DNA from: DAOUKH01 sp965261455
GTDB lineage: Bacteria > Chloroflexota > Dehalococcoidia > SHYB01
Direction: 5' to 3'
Length of the DNA: 64,000 nucleotides
NCBI GenBank assembly: GCA_965261455.1
Contig: OZ253453.1
Location: forward strand, 3,472,001-3,536,000
Shown here: positions 16,037 to 25,109 of the stretch, one piece after another
Position numbering within the stretch: position 1 is the first letter of the stretch
How the letters are laid out: each line of letters begins with the position of its first letter
Position numbers and translations under genes: made by a program
Notes under the pieces: model-generated
Database searches by the model: none
What the model was told of the DNA's origin: nothing
The model's input: only the letters and a program-made list of their open reading frames with translations

Positions 16037-16744
16037 ATGGCGTCCATGAGCGGGCGGGCGTGTCTGATTACCGGCGGATCGAGCGGCATCGGGCTCGCGA
16101 TCGCGCGGCGCTTCGTCGAGGACGGGGCGTCGGTGTGCATCGCGTCGCGTTCGCGGGAACGGCTCGACGCCGCGGCGGCGTCGCTGGGCGGCGTGGGCTC
16201 GGTCACCGCGGACGTGTCGACGGCGTCGGGTGCGGCGTCCGCCGCGGACTACGCGCTGGAGCGGTTGGGGCGCATCGACGTGCTGGTCAACGCCGCCGGC
16301 GCGGCCTACTTCACCCCTCTCCACGAGACCACCGAGGAGCTGTGGGACGCCACCATCGACGGCAACTTGAAGTCGGTCTTTCTGATGTGCAAGGCGGTCG
16401 CGCCGCGCATGCTGGAGGCGGGGCGCGGCGACATCGTGAACATCGCCTCGATCGCCGGACATCAGGGCTTCGACGCGAGCACGGCCTACTGTGCCTCGAA
16501 GCACGGCGTGATCGGCTTCTCGAAGGCACTGGCGATGGAAGTGCGGCGGCAGGGCTTGCGGGTGATCACCGTCACGCCGGGCGCCGTCGATACGCCATTG
16601 TGGGACGCAGCCGGCGCCGACTTCGACCGCTCCCGCATGCTGACCCCGGGCGACGTGGCGGAGGCGGTGTACGGCGCGCTGACCTTCTCGGCGTCGGCGG
16701 TGCAGGACGAGGTGCTGGTGATGCCCGCGGACGGGGTGCTCTAG
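16037..16744 (+). CDS. Short-chain dehydrogenase/reductase in the pterin cluster
   Basis: 235 residues. CLITGGSSGIGLAIARRF (cofactor site), NAAGAAYFTPL, and the catalytic Ser in IASIAGHQG with YCASKHGV. CIASRSRERL after strand two, with basic residues, suggests NADP(H). Sepiapterin reductase is an SDR, so location after two PTPS genes makes a pterin substrate plausible, but a general FabG-like role is equally possible. Confidence 0.82.
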   Translation: MASMSGRACLITGGSSGIGLAIARRFVEDGASVCIASRSRERLDAAAASLGGVGSVTADVSTASGAASAADYALERLGRIDVLVNAAGAAYFTPLHETTEELWDATIDGNLKSVFLMCKAVAPRMLEAGRGDIVNIASIAGHQGFDASTAYCASKHGVIGFSKALAMEVRRQGLRVITVTPGAVDTPLWDAAGADFDRSRMLTPGDVAEAVYGALTFSASAVQDEVLVMPADGVL

Positions 16745-16765
16745 CCGCGCGCTTGCAGCGCGTAC

Positions 16766-16832
16766 CCTCTCTCAATCTCCCCCAAAGGGGGAGAGGCCGG
16801 AGGGGAGGGCGCCCACAAGGGGTGCCCCTACT
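16766..16832 (-). repeat. Dispersed palindromic repeats, members 2 and 3
   Basis: CTCTCAATCTCCCCC AAAGGGGGAGAGG is followed by a second motif, GGCGCCCACAAGGGG-TGCCCCTAC, that recurs inverted at 43134-43163 and 44462-44487. A degenerate further copy with CTTCTCCC / GGGAGAAG lies at 16887-16918. The 16745-16971 gap between genes is largely made of these repeats. Confidence 0.65.
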
Positions 16833-16971
16833 AGAGCCGCAGGGCGTGGGCCGGATGGGCTTTGGTGGTTGCGAGGCGGCCCCTCATCTCAATCTTCTCC
16901 CGTTGGGAGAAGAGGCAAGACCTCCCGGCCCCACCCATGATTGAGCCTGCGGGCGGGTCGTGCAAAGCACT

Positions 16972-17337
16972 CTACAGGCCGTGGCTGTGCAGCCACTCGT
17001 CGCCGAAGCCGAAGTAGTGGCCCACCTCGTGGATGACGGTGCGGCGGATCTCGTCCACGAGCGACTCCTCAGAGGCGGCGTTGTGCTCGATGGGGCGGCG
17101 GAAGATCGTGATGCGGTCGGGGAGGACGTTGCCGTAGCCGTAGCCCCGGTCGGGGAGCGGCACGCCTTCGTAGAGTCCGAGTAGGCCGTACCGGCTGCGG
17201 ATCCTGTTCTCGCGCATCTGCGTCCGAGTGGGAAAGTCCTGGACGAGAATAGCGACGTTCTCGATGAGGCTGGCGACGTCGTCGGGCAGCGACTCCAGCG
17301 CCGCGGCCACCGATTCCTCGAACTCTTCGAGCGTCAT
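16972..17337 (-). CDS. Zinc metallopeptidase family protein (MtfA/COG3824-like)
   Basis: 121 residues from MTLEEFEESVAAALESLPDD. It carries a short zincin motif VIHEVGHYFGFGDEWLH near the C-terminus and IFRRPIEHN before it. This is the compact metallopeptidase family often annotated as possibly acting on proteins, function unproven. The ATG at 17337 overlaps the stop of the acetyltransferase by four bases, giving a coupled pair. Confidence 0.85.
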   Translation of the reverse strand: MTLEEFEESVAAALESLPDDVASLIENVAILVQDFPTRTQMRENRIRSRYGLLGLYEGVPLPDRGYGYGNVLPDRITIFRRPIEHNAASEESLVDEIRRTVIHEVGHYFGFGDEWLHSHGL

Positions 17338-17924
17338 CGGCGCGTCCGCCTGCCGCCCTCGTCGACCCACCAGCTTCTCGACTCGGGGCCGAAGCCCCAG
17401 GGCGGGCCGCTCGCCTTGCCGAGGCGCGTGGGGAACCAAAGGAGCCGGTGGCTCGGGTTGCGGTCGAGGCGGTGGACCATTTCGAGCTCGCGGAAGCCGC
17501 GCCGCTCGAAGAGGCGCAGCGCGGGATAGGTCTTGAGGTCTTTGACGAAGAGGCGGGTGGCGACGGACCCCCTGGCGCGCTCGACGGCGGCGTCGAGCAG
17601 GGCGTGTCCGATGCCGCGTCGCCGGTGTTCGGGGGCGACGAGAATCTCGCGGACGGTGGCGTAGGGGCCATGCTGATCTTGCAGGAAGCGCATCCGCACG
17701 ACGCCGGCGGCGTCGCCGTCCACGGCGGCGACGATCCAGTTCTCGGGGTCGTTGGCGAGGCTCAGAAGATGGAGCCGCATCTCGTGCTCGACGTAGTCCT
17801 TGTCCTCGGGGGGGGCGACCTGGGCGGCGAAGACGGCCTTCTCGGCGAGGCCAACGCGTAGGATGGCGGCGACGGCGGCTTCGTCCCCGGCGTCGTATGG
17901 GCGGATGTGGGTGGGTTCAGGCAA
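17334..17924 (-). CDS. GNAT family N-acetyltransferase
   Basis: 196 residues. EILVAPEHRRRGIGHALLDAA near residue 90 is the acetyl-CoA pyrophosphate loop (R/Q-x-x-G-x-G/A), and ALRLFERRGFRELEMVHRL is motif B. Preceded by IRPYDAGDEAAVAAI typical of the N-terminus. Substrate unknown. The last 35 residues (WFPTRLGKASGPPWG onward) extend beyond the usual fold. Four-base overlap with the metallopeptidase. Confidence 0.85.
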   Translation of the reverse strand: MPEPTHIRPYDAGDEAAVAAILRVGLAEKAVFAAQVAPPEDKDYVEHEMRLHLLSLANDPENWIVAAVDGDAAGVVRMRFLQDQHGPYATVREILVAPEHRRRGIGHALLDAAVERARGSVATRLFVKDLKTYPALRLFERRGFRELEMVHRLDRNPSHRLLWFPTRLGKASGPPWGFGPESRSWWVDEGGRRTRR

Positions 17925-17939
17925 TGATGCGCTCGTGTG

Positions 17940-19206
17940 TCATAAGAGGTCGAGGACGAGGGTGGACCATCCGAACCGTTCGGCGCCATAGCCCTCGCCG
18001 GTATGAGGATTATAGAACTCTCGGAAGCCTGATTTGAGCGTCAGCCCGATGGTGCGCCGGGCGAGCTCGCCGGCCTCGTCGCCGTAGCCGTGCTTGCGGA
18101 GCCCGCGGATGAGCACCCAGTTCGTGTTGATCCAGGTCGGCCCCCGCCAGATGAGGAAGCGCTCGCTTGGCCGAAAGCTGGGCTCGGTCATCGCTACCGA
18201 CGGGACGGGGTAGTCGGGCCAGAAGCGGCGAGGGTCGCGCAGTTGGCGGACGATGCCCTCGGCGCGCTCCGGAGGGAGCGAGTCGAGTAGGAGCGGCGCG
18301 AGGCTGGAGACGGTCAGCGTCCGCAGGGGACGCCCGCCGGGGTCCCTGAGCGACCAGAATGCGCCGTCGTCCTCGTGGAAGCAGCGGTCGAGGATGGCGC
18401 GCTCGGCGCGGTCGGCGAGGCGGGAGTAAGGAGTCGCGGCTCGGCTGGTCGCCGGCCATGGCGCAGAGCCGGGCGACACAGCGCAGCCCCTCGGCGTAGA
18501 GGCAGTTGAAGAGCACGTCTTCGACGTTGAAACGGCCGCGCTCGAAGATCGTGGACAGCCGGTAGTTGCGTCCCAAGACCAGGTTGGCGGCGTCGAGGAG
18601 ACGGAGCCTGACCTGCAGGCCGAGGCGGGAGGGGTTGGGCGCGCCGAGGGCCTCGTCGTAGGCGGGGAGGTGGTCCATGCCCGTTTCGTAGGGTGTGATG
18701 CACGAGACGAGGCCGTCGGCGTCGGGGTCGCGGTGGTCGCGCAGCCAGAGGTAGTAGCGCTTGCAGCGGTCGAGGGCCTCGGCGAGGAAAGCGTCGTCAC
18801 CGCCGCGCTCGGCGACCTTGAGCGCGGCCTGCGCCAGAACCGGCGGTTGGACGAGGGCGCTGTGCCGCGGCCTCCAAGAGAGGCGGCACTGGAGATGCGC
18901 CGGCGGGAGCAAGATGCCCGCGCCCCAGTGGATAACGTGCGGGATGAAGCCATCGGGGGCCTGAGCGGCCCACAGCGTCCGGAGCTCGCGCCGCGCCGCG
19001 GCCGGGTCGAGGTGACTCAACGCGATGGCGTGGAAGCAGGAGTCCCAGAACCACTGCCACGGATAGCCGCCGGCCGCCGAGGGGCAGACGTAGTCGTACT
19101 CGATGCCTGTGGCGGCATCGACTCCGCGCTTGACGTTGCCGGCGAGCACGTCCGCGGCGCCGCGGCGGAGCGCCTCGGCCTCGGAAGCGGTGATGCGCGG
19201 GGGCAA
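17940..19206 (-). pseudogene. MGH1/GH63-like glycoside hydrolase, frameshifted
   Basis: An (alpha/alpha)6-barrel glycosidase: YPWQWFWDSCFHAIALSHLD, DGFIPHVIHWGAG, SCITPYETGMDHLPAYDEA and, in the C-terminal part, FLIWRGPTWINTNWVLIRGL and FYNPHTGEGYGAERFGW. The first part and the last part are in different frames; removing one base near 18438 joins them within a SRAATPYSRLADRAERA context. The TTG at 19206 after GGAGG is the likely start. About 420 residues if repaired. Either a real inactivation or an assembly error; both halves are otherwise well preserved. Confidence 0.78.
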
Positions 19207-19237
19207 AGTGCCTCCGTCGAGATCCTGGACCCGGGGG

Positions 19238-19543
19238 CTACCGCCAGTCGGCGTCGGTGGGGTGGAGGTTGGTGCAGCGGACGACGGAGGCGGAGGCGCG
19301 GATATCCTTCGTCGCCTCGTTCCAGCGGGCGTAGTGGGCCGTTTGGGTGTGGGCCTTGAACGCGTCTTCGTCGCGGTAGACCTCGACGAAGACGAAGCGC
19401 TTGGGGTCCGCCTGGTCCTGGTAGGCGTCAAAGCGCACGCAGCCTGGCTCCTGCACAGAGTTCGAGGCGTCGTCCAGCGCGGCTTTGAGGAAGGCGTCCT
19501 CAGCGCCGGGATTGCATTCGAGGTTTACGACGATGGCGTACAT
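19238..19543 (-). CDS. Putative quinol monooxygenase (ABM domain)
   Basis: 101 residues. MYAIVVNLECNPGAEDAFLK, then EPGCVRFDAYQDQADPKRFVFVEVYRDEDAF-KAHTQTAHYARW, the standard antibiotic-biosynthesis-monooxygenase signature with the conserved FVEVY and HTQTAH. Small dimer acting on quinone-like substrates without cofactor. It lies immediately upstream of the glycosidase. Confidence 0.87.
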   Translation of the reverse strand: MYAIVVNLECNPGAEDAFLKAALDDASNSVQEPGCVRFDAYQDQADPKRFVFVEVYRDEDAFKAHTQTAHYARWNEATKDIRASASVVRCTNLHPTDADWR

Positions 19544-19573
19544 AGGTTTCTCCCGTGTTTGGTTGTTTTCTTA

Positions 19574-19697
19574 CTCTCTCTCCCCTGAGGGAGACCTCTA
19601 CTTAACCTTGCCGTGGAGGAAAGGCGCCCTTCGGGCGCCCGCGCGCCTGTGGCGCGCGCCCTCTCTCTAATCTCCCCCTGAGGGGGAGAGGCCGGAG
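19574..19697 (-). repeat. Dispersed palindromic repeats, members 4 and 5
   Basis: A short copy at 19574-19590 (CTCTCCCCTGAGGGAGA) and a full two-hairpin copy at 19611-19697 combining TCTCCCCCTGAGGGGGAGAG with a GC-only hairpin GGCGCGCGCC type. In reverse complement it matches 35943-36008. The stop codon of rpiB lies inside this copy. Confidence 0.7.
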
Positions 19698-20146
19698 GGG
19701 GCGTTGCGTTCGCGGTCGAGCACTTTGTTGAGGCGGCGCACGTGGCGCTCCTCGCCGGTGAAGGCGGCGCTCATGAACGCGGTGATGAGCTCGCGTTCGA
19801 CCTCGGCGCCGACGACGCGCCCGCCGACGCAGAGGATGTTCATGTCGTCGTGCTCGACGCCTTGATGCGCGGAGTAGGTGTCGTGGCAGACGGCGGCGCG
19901 CACGCCGGAGACTTTGTTGGCTGCGACGCTTGCGCCGACGCCGCTCCCGCAGGCGAGCACCCCGCGCTCGACCTCGCCGGCGGCGACGGCGTCGGCCAGC
20001 CGGAAGACGAAGTCGGGGTAGTCGTCCGCCGGGTCGTACGACGCCGGGCCGTAGTCGACGACGTCGTGGCCGAGGCCACGCAGGACCTCGGCGGCGAAGT
20101 TCTTGGACTCGAAGCCGGCGTGATCGCCGGCCACCCCAACGCGCAT
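19667..20146 (-). CDS. rpiB: RpiB/LacA/LacB family sugar-phosphate isomerase
   Basis: 159 residues. MRVGVAGDHAGFESK, YPDFVFRLADAV, LACGSGVGASVAANKVSGVR with the catalytic Cys, VCHDTYSAHQGVEHDDMNILCVGGRVVG. Interconverts ribose-5- and ribulose-5-phosphate or related sugar phosphates. The last ten residues (PSGLSPSGGD) are encoded by a dispersed palindromic repeat, so the natural C-terminus has been replaced by repeat sequence. Confidence 0.88.
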   Translation of the reverse strand: MRVGVAGDHAGFESKNFAAEVLRGLGHDVVDYGPASYDPADDYPDFVFRLADAVAAGEVERGVLACGSGVGASVAANKVSGVRAAVCHDTYSAHQGVEHDDMNILCVGGRVVGAEVERELITAFMSAAFTGEERHVRRLNKVLDRERNAPSGLSPSGGD

Positions 20147-20233
20147 GGCGGCTCCTTACTGGCGCGGTGCTGAGGCATAGTAGCCCGGCGGCGGCGCACC
20201 CGGCAAGGCGAGTCGGCGCGGCCGGGCGGGGCG

Positions 20234-20239
20234 TATACT
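20234..20239 (+). promoter_or_regulatory. TATACT -10-like box upstream of the MFS gene
   Basis: TATACT in GCGTATACTTT, about 50 bases before the TTG start at 20290. No clear -35 hexamer in the GC-rich sequence ahead of it. Confidence 0.35.
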
Positions 20240-20289
20240 TTCCCTCTTGACCGCTTTGCTTGTGGCCATGGCGAGGCGAAAGGGTATCG

Positions 20290-21696
20290 TTGGCGCGCGT
20301 CCAGGACTCCGACTCCCCATCCGCCGCCGAAGGGCGCAGGTTCCGCCTCATCCTCTTTGGCGTCGCCTTGGGGACGATGCTCGCGCCGTTGAACACCACG
20401 CTGGTGGCTCTGGCGCTGCCCGATATCAGCGGCGATTTCGACGCCAGCCTCGACGCCGTCACCTGGACCATTACCGCCTACGTCATCGCGATGGCGGTCG
20501 TCCAGCCGATCGGCGGGAAGGTGGGCGACCTCTACGGGCGGCGCAGGCTTTACCTCTTCTCGATGCTGGGCTTCGGCGTGGCGAGCATTCTTGCGGCGCT
20601 ATCCACCGACCTGACGATGCTGATCGTGACGCGCGTCGTCCAGGCACTCACGGCCGCGATGATGCTGCCCACCGGCGCGGCGCTGGTGCGGCAGGTGTTC
20701 CCGGTCGAGCGCCGGGCCGCGGCCTTCGGTGTCGTGGGGGCGGCGGCGGGCCTCGCGGCGGGGATCGGGCCGGTCTTGGGCGGCGGCATCCTCGCGCTCG
20801 GCGGATGGCGGGCTATGTTTTGGATGAACATTCCGATCGTCGTGCTGGGTCTGGTCGTGGCCTATCGCTACTTCCCACCCGCCGCGAAGCGGGGCGCGCG
20901 TCCGCCCTTCGATCTCGTGGGCGCGGCGCTGCTGGGCGCGGCGATGATCACGTTCGCGCTGGCGCTCAGCCTTGCCGGCAGCGCGTCCCTGAGCTTGACG
21001 GCCGGCCTTGCCGGAGCCGCGGCCGCGCTCTTGGCGCTCTTCGCCGTCAACGAGCGCCGTGTCGTGGAGCCGCTCACCGATCCGCGGCTGCTTGGCAACC
21101 GCTCCTTCGTAGGGGCGACGGGCACGATTCTCTTCTCCACCATCGGGCTGTACGCCATCGTCCTCGTCCTACCGTTACTCCTCAAGGTGGTGCAGGAGCG
21201 GGGTTCGGCTGAAACCGGCCTCATCATGGCGGCGATGTCGGCGCCGATCTTTGTCCTCGCTCGCGTAGGGGGCCGTTTGGCGGACCGCTTTGGCCGACGG
21301 CGGCCGGCGATGGCCGGCGGCGTGCTGCAGGCGGCCGGCGCGGCGGTACTGCTTCTTTCGGACCTCGATGCGAGCGCCTGGCCGGTCGTGGCGGCGCTGC
21401 TGCTCATGGGCGCGGGGCTGGCGCTGCAGATTCCCGCCGCGCAGACCGCCGCCGTGGAGGCGGTGGGGGAGCGCGACGCGGGAATGGCGAGCGGGGTGTA
21501 CTCGATGGGGCGTTACATCGGAAGCCTTATTGGAGCGGCGGCGCTCGGCGCGCTCGTCGGGGTCGCCGCCGTCGAGAACATCGGCAGCGGCGACCTGACG
21601 CCGGTCTTCATCATGGTCGCGGCGGCAACCACCGCGTCGATTGGGTCGGCGTGGTTTATCAGGTCGCGCGGCGCGTCCCCGGCGGCGCGCAACTAA
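20290..21696 (+). CDS. MFS transporter, DHA2-like drug/proton antiporter family
   Basis: 468 residues from a TTG with AAAGGG five bases upstream. FGVALGTMLAPLNTTLVALA opens transmembrane helix 1 with the family's L-D/N-x-T-x-V-N/A-x-A-L pattern; GGKVGDLYGRRRLYLFS is the MFS motif A loop, and VVGAAAGLAAGIGPVLGG motif C of antiporters. About 14 hydrophobic helices. Exports small hydrophobic or toxic compounds; no regulator adjacent. Confidence 0.88.
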   Translation: MARVQDSDSPSAAEGRRFRLILFGVALGTMLAPLNTTLVALALPDISGDFDASLDAVTWTITAYVIAMAVVQPIGGKVGDLYGRRRLYLFSMLGFGVASILAALSTDLTMLIVTRVVQALTAAMMLPTGAALVRQVFPVERRAAAFGVVGAAAGLAAGIGPVLGGGILALGGWRAMFWMNIPIVVLGLVVAYRYFPPAAKRGARPPFDLVGAALLGAAMITFALALSLAGSASLSLTAGLAGAAAALLALFAVNERRVVEPLTDPRLLGNRSFVGATGTILFSTIGLYAIVLVLPLLLKVVQERGSAETGLIMAAMSAPIFVLARVGGRLADRFGRRRPAMAGGVLQAAGAAVLLLSDLDASAWPVVAALLLMGAGLALQIPAAQTAAVEAVGERDAGMASGVYSMGRYIGSLIGAAALGALVGVAAVENIGSGDLTPVFIMVAAATTASIGSAWFIRSRGASPAARN

Positions 21697-22868
21697 CGGG
21701 GGAGGCCGAGGCCGCGCTGGGCGATGATGTTTCGCTGAATCTCCTGGCTGCCGCCGCCGACTTTGCAGGCGGAGCGGAGGTAGGAGCGTTCGACGGCGCC
21801 GCCCATGGGAATGGCGCGCCCGCCGGCGGGGTCGAGCTGGCCGAAGAGCCCCATGATCTCCATCGACGCGAGGGAGACGTTGCTGCGGACTTCGACGGCG
21901 AAGACCTTGGCCAGCGAGGCTTCCATGTTGGGGACCTCGCCCCTCGCCTGCATGCCGATGACTCGGTAGGAGAGCATGCGGGAGACCTGAATCTGCACCG
22001 CCATGTCGGCGAGTTTGTGGCGTACGGTGCTCCCCGCGAGGAGCGTGCGCCCGAAAGCGTCGCCGGCGAGGTAGGCCATGAGGTCGTCGAAGTCGCGGCG
22101 GTAACCGGCCATCGAGGCGACGTTGGAGCGCTCGAAGTCGAGCGTCGTGGTGGCGACGTACCAGCCGCGGTGCAGCTCGCCGAAGAGGCCGTCGCGGGGG
22201 ACGCGCACGTTGTCGAAGTAGACCTCGTTGAAACCTTGGCCGTTGTCCATCTGCCGGATCGGTTTGACGGTGACGCCCGGCGATTTCATGGGGAAGAGGA
22301 AGTAGGAGATGCCGCGGTGCTTGGGGGCGTCGGGGTCGGTGCGGGCGAGGAGGTGGATGTAGTCGGCGTTGTGGGCGCTGGAAGTCCAGATCTTCTGCCC
22401 GTTGATGACGAAGTCGTCGCCGTCCTGCTCGGCGCGGGTCTGAAGGGAGGCGAGGTCGGAGCCGGCGTTGGGCTCGGAGAAGCCCTGGCACCACCGGCTC
22501 TCGCCGCTCGCGATGCGTCCGATGTGCTCGCGCTTCTGGGCCTCGGTGCCGTGGACGATGAGGGCGGGGCCGAGCTGGTAGGCCTGGGGGTCGATGCCGG
22601 GGCAGCGGGCGTAGGACATCTCCTCTCGGAGGATGGCCTGGTAGGTGAGGGAGCGGTCCTGGCCGCCGTACTCTTTGGGCCAGGACATGGCGATCCAGCC
22701 GCGGGCGCCGATCTTCATGCGCAGCGCGCGCACCCGACCGGCGAGGCCGGGATCGGTGGCGTCGCCCTGTGCCCCCGCCAGTGCGAGATCCTCGGGCATC
22801 TCTTCGTCGATGAACCGGCGAACCTCGCCCCGGTAGGCGTCTTCTTCGGGAGTGAAGCGGAAGTCCAT
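21693..22868 (-). CDS. Acyl-CoA dehydrogenase family protein
   Basis: 391 residues from MDFRFTPEEDAYRGEVRRFI. WSLAK-type region is WPKEYGGQDRSLTYQAI, then RWCQGFSEPNAGSDLASLQT (FAD/substrate motif), NGQKIWTSSAHNADYIHLL, and C-terminal KVGGGSQEIQRNIIAQRGLG. Its C-terminal end overlaps the MFS stop convergently by four bases. It is about 30% like the paralog at 11226 by eye and clearly a different subfamily (FadE-like long form). Confidence 0.88.
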   Translation of the reverse strand: MDFRFTPEEDAYRGEVRRFIDEEMPEDLALAGAQGDATDPGLAGRVRALRMKIGARGWIAMSWPKEYGGQDRSLTYQAILREEMSYARCPGIDPQAYQLGPALIVHGTEAQKREHIGRIASGESRWCQGFSEPNAGSDLASLQTRAEQDGDDFVINGQKIWTSSAHNADYIHLLARTDPDAPKHRGISYFLFPMKSPGVTVKPIRQMDNGQGFNEVYFDNVRVPRDGLFGELHRGWYVATTTLDFERSNVASMAGYRRDFDDLMAYLAGDAFGRTLLAGSTVRHKLADMAVQIQVSRMLSYRVIGMQARGEVPNMEASLAKVFAVEVRSNVSLASMEIMGLFGQLDPAGGRAIPMGGAVERSYLRSACKVGGGSQEIQRNIIAQRGLGLPR

Positions 22869-23002
22869 GGCGTCCTCGTGGATAGGCGGGCGGATGGTGG
22901 GGAGCATAGCAAACGCGGCGGGCGTGGCAAACCGCCCGCGGCTTGACCCTGCGGAGCGCCCCGGTTATAAGATGAGGCCGCCTATCGAGGAGGAAGCCGT
23001 CC

Positions 23003-23437
23003 ATGAACTATGCGTCGCCGCGGTTCGATGAGCTGGAGGCCGGTCAGGAGTTGCCTCCGCTGGTGAAGACGCCCAGCGAAGTCCAGCTCTTCATGTTCAG
23101 CGCGATCACGTGGGATACCCACCGCACCCATTTCGACACGCCCTATTCGGTCGACGAAGAGTCGCTGCCCGGCATCCTTGTGCACGGACATCTGCAGGGT
23201 GCCTTCCTCTCGCAGTACGCCGCCAACTGGGCCGGCAAGGCGGGGCGGCTGCGTTTGCTGGACTATCAGAACCGAGGCATGGTGATCCCGGGCGAGCGGC
23301 TGACGGTGAAGGCGAAGATCACCGGCAAGTCCCAAGAGGCGGACGTGGGCGTGGTGACGATGGACATGTGGTTGGAGAAGGACGGCGGCGATATCCCGAC
23401 CACCGGGAACGTCGTCATCGAGATTCCGCTGGACTAG
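23003..23437 (+). CDS. MaoC-like dehydratase, hot-dog fold
   Basis: 144 residues. FDELEAGQELPPLVKTPSEV, ITWDTHRTHFDTPY, and GILVHGHLQGAFLSQYAANW correspond to the hydratase site (Asp/His) and following helix of MaoC/FAS1-type enoyl hydratases. Hydrates or dehydrates an enoyl thioester. Divergent neighbour of an acyl-CoA dehydrogenase, consistent with beta-oxidation-like chemistry. Confidence 0.82.
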   Translation: MNYASPRFDELEAGQELPPLVKTPSEVQLFMFSAITWDTHRTHFDTPYSVDEESLPGILVHGHLQGAFLSQYAANWAGKAGRLRLLDYQNRGMVIPGERLTVKAKITGKSQEADVGVVTMDMWLEKDGGDIPTTGNVVIEIPLD

Positions 23438-23525
23438 CCCACACGAGCGCCTCCGTTTCCGTTGACACCGCCGAAAGGGCGGTGCTACCGTCGAGCCTCG
23501 AAGCGCTTTCCCCTGGAGGCGGCCC

Positions 23526-24614
23526 GTGGCCGAATTCACCTGCATCTCCGCCGATTCGCACATTGTGGAGCCCGGCAACCTGTGGCTCGACTATATCGCC
23601 CCCGCGTACCGGGACCGCGCCCCGCGCGTCGTCCGCGAGGACGACCGCGACATCTACATGTGCGAGGGGATGCGGCTGATCTCGATGCAGGGGGCGGCGA
23701 GCGCGGGGCGGCCCAGCGAGGCGCTTGGCTTCAAGGGCCGTGAGCGCGATGTCCCCCAGGGGGCGTGGGACCCGAAGGCGCGTCTGGCCGAGATCGAGCC
23801 CGACGGCGTGCAGGCCGAGGTCTTGTATCCCACGATGACGCTGCGCCTGTTCGCGGTCGAGGACACGGGACTGCAGGACGCGTGCTTCCAGGCGTATAAC
23901 GACTGGCTCACCGACTTCTGCAAGGAGGTCCCCGGCCGGTTCAAGGGCATCGGCGTGATCAACCTCGACGATGTCCCCGGCGCCATCGTCGAGATGCAAC
24001 GCTGCTTGGAGATCGGGCTGCCCGGTGTGAGCATCGCGCTGTATCAGGACCAGGAGCGGCACTACGGGCATCCCGACTTCGACCCGTTCTGGGCCGCCGC
24101 CGAGGATACGGGCGCGCCGGTGAGCCTGCACATCCTGACGGAGCGCCGCCGCGCCTCGAGTATCTATCGGAGTCCCGCCGACGGGGTCTGCGAGGCGGAC
24201 ACGATCCAACGCTCGCTGGCGCACATGACGTTCAACGGTGTCTTCGAGCGGTTCCCCAAGCTGCGCGTCGTCTCCGCCGAAAACGACATCGGATGGATGC
24301 CGTACTACCTCGAACGCATGGACTACGTCTTTGACCGGCGGCGCAATCTCTATCAGATGAACCTCTCGCGGGAGACCCCGCCCAGCGAGATGGTCAAGCG
24401 CAACGTCTTCCTCACGTTCATGCGGGACAAGGCGGGCGTGATGAACCGCGGCCTGATCGGCGTGGACCGGATCATGTGGTCGAGCGACTACCCCCACGGC
24501 GACAGCACGTGGCCCCGCTCGCAGGAGATGATCGACTACCTGATGGACGACGTCCCCGCCGACGAACAGGCCCGCATTCTCGTCGACAACGCGCGGGGGC
24601 TCTACGGGTTCTAG
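23526..24614 (+). CDS. Amidohydrolase-2 family protein
   Basis: 362 residues from a GTG with GGAGG upstream. CISADSHIVEPGNLWLDYIA has the metal-binding D-x-H...E form of this subfamily. WFAAEDTGAPVSLHIL-type barrel strands, ENDIGWMPYYLERMDYV, and the late IMWSSDYPHGDSTWPRS with the catalytic Asp follow. Ends ILVDNARGLYGF. Similar in plan to the paralog at 26334. Hydrolase or decarboxylase, substrate unknown. Confidence 0.83.
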   Translation: MAEFTCISADSHIVEPGNLWLDYIAPAYRDRAPRVVREDDRDIYMCEGMRLISMQGAASAGRPSEALGFKGRERDVPQGAWDPKARLAEIEPDGVQAEVLYPTMTLRLFAVEDTGLQDACFQAYNDWLTDFCKEVPGRFKGIGVINLDDVPGAIVEMQRCLEIGLPGVSIALYQDQERHYGHPDFDPFWAAAEDTGAPVSLHILTERRRASSIYRSPADGVCEADTIQRSLAHMTFNGVFERFPKLRVVSAENDIGWMPYYLERMDYVFDRRRNLYQMNLSRETPPSEMVKRNVFLTFMRDKAGVMNRGLIGVDRIMWSSDYPHGDSTWPRSQEMIDYLMDDVPADEQARILVDNARGLYGF

Positions 24615-24629
24615 ACGCCCAGGCGCTGC

Positions 24630-25109
24630 TTAAAAGCTGGCACCGAGCTCTGTGAGCAGCTCGAAAAGATTGATGCATTTGACCCCGTAATGATCGGCTA
24701 CATCTGGAATCTTGGGTTTCGTTGACTGTGACTCGCGCTTTTCGAAAGTCACGACACGTCCGCCCTCTACGGCGGCGTGGGCAATCAGCCAAGCGTCCGC
24801 TTTCGCTAGAAAACGAGCAACGTGGTGTTGCGCGAAGCGATGATCGGCTTTTACCGAATCGGCGATCTGCCCGAAAACCCGCTGGACTTCTTCACTTGGT
24901 TGTCTGAAGAAGGACTCCTGGACGTTCGTGGCCCATGCATTCAGATCATCGTCGACCTCCTTGAGTTCACCAAAGACCCGCTCAGGTGCCGCGAAGACCT
25001 GTTCCTGAACCTTCCGGTCCAGGTAGCTCCAGAATGAAGGGACTAGTGCAAAGCTATAGTAAGTGCGGCTTGGCTGGATGAGCGTGTCCGAATCAAGCCA
25101 ATCAGGCAT
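24630..25109 (-). CDS. DUF4411 (PIN-like) putative toxin
   Basis: 159 residues. LDSDTLIQPSRTYYSFALVPSFW is the DUF4411 opening with the first acidic residue, followed by GELKEVDDDLNAW, ADAWLIAHAAVEGGRVVTFEKR and KIPDVADHYGVKCINLFELL. DUF4411 proteins are PIN-like nucleases usually paired with an XRE/ImmA-IrrE protein, exactly as here: the upstream gene overlaps this one by eight bases. The AT-richer base use suggests acquisition. Confidence 0.82.
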   Translation of the reverse strand: MPDWLDSDTLIQPSRTYYSFALVPSFWSYLDRKVQEQVFAAPERVFGELKEVDDDLNAWATNVQESFFRQPSEEVQRVFGQIADSVKADHRFAQHHVARFLAKADAWLIAHAAVEGGRVVTFEKRESQSTKPKIPDVADHYGVKCINLFELLTELGASF

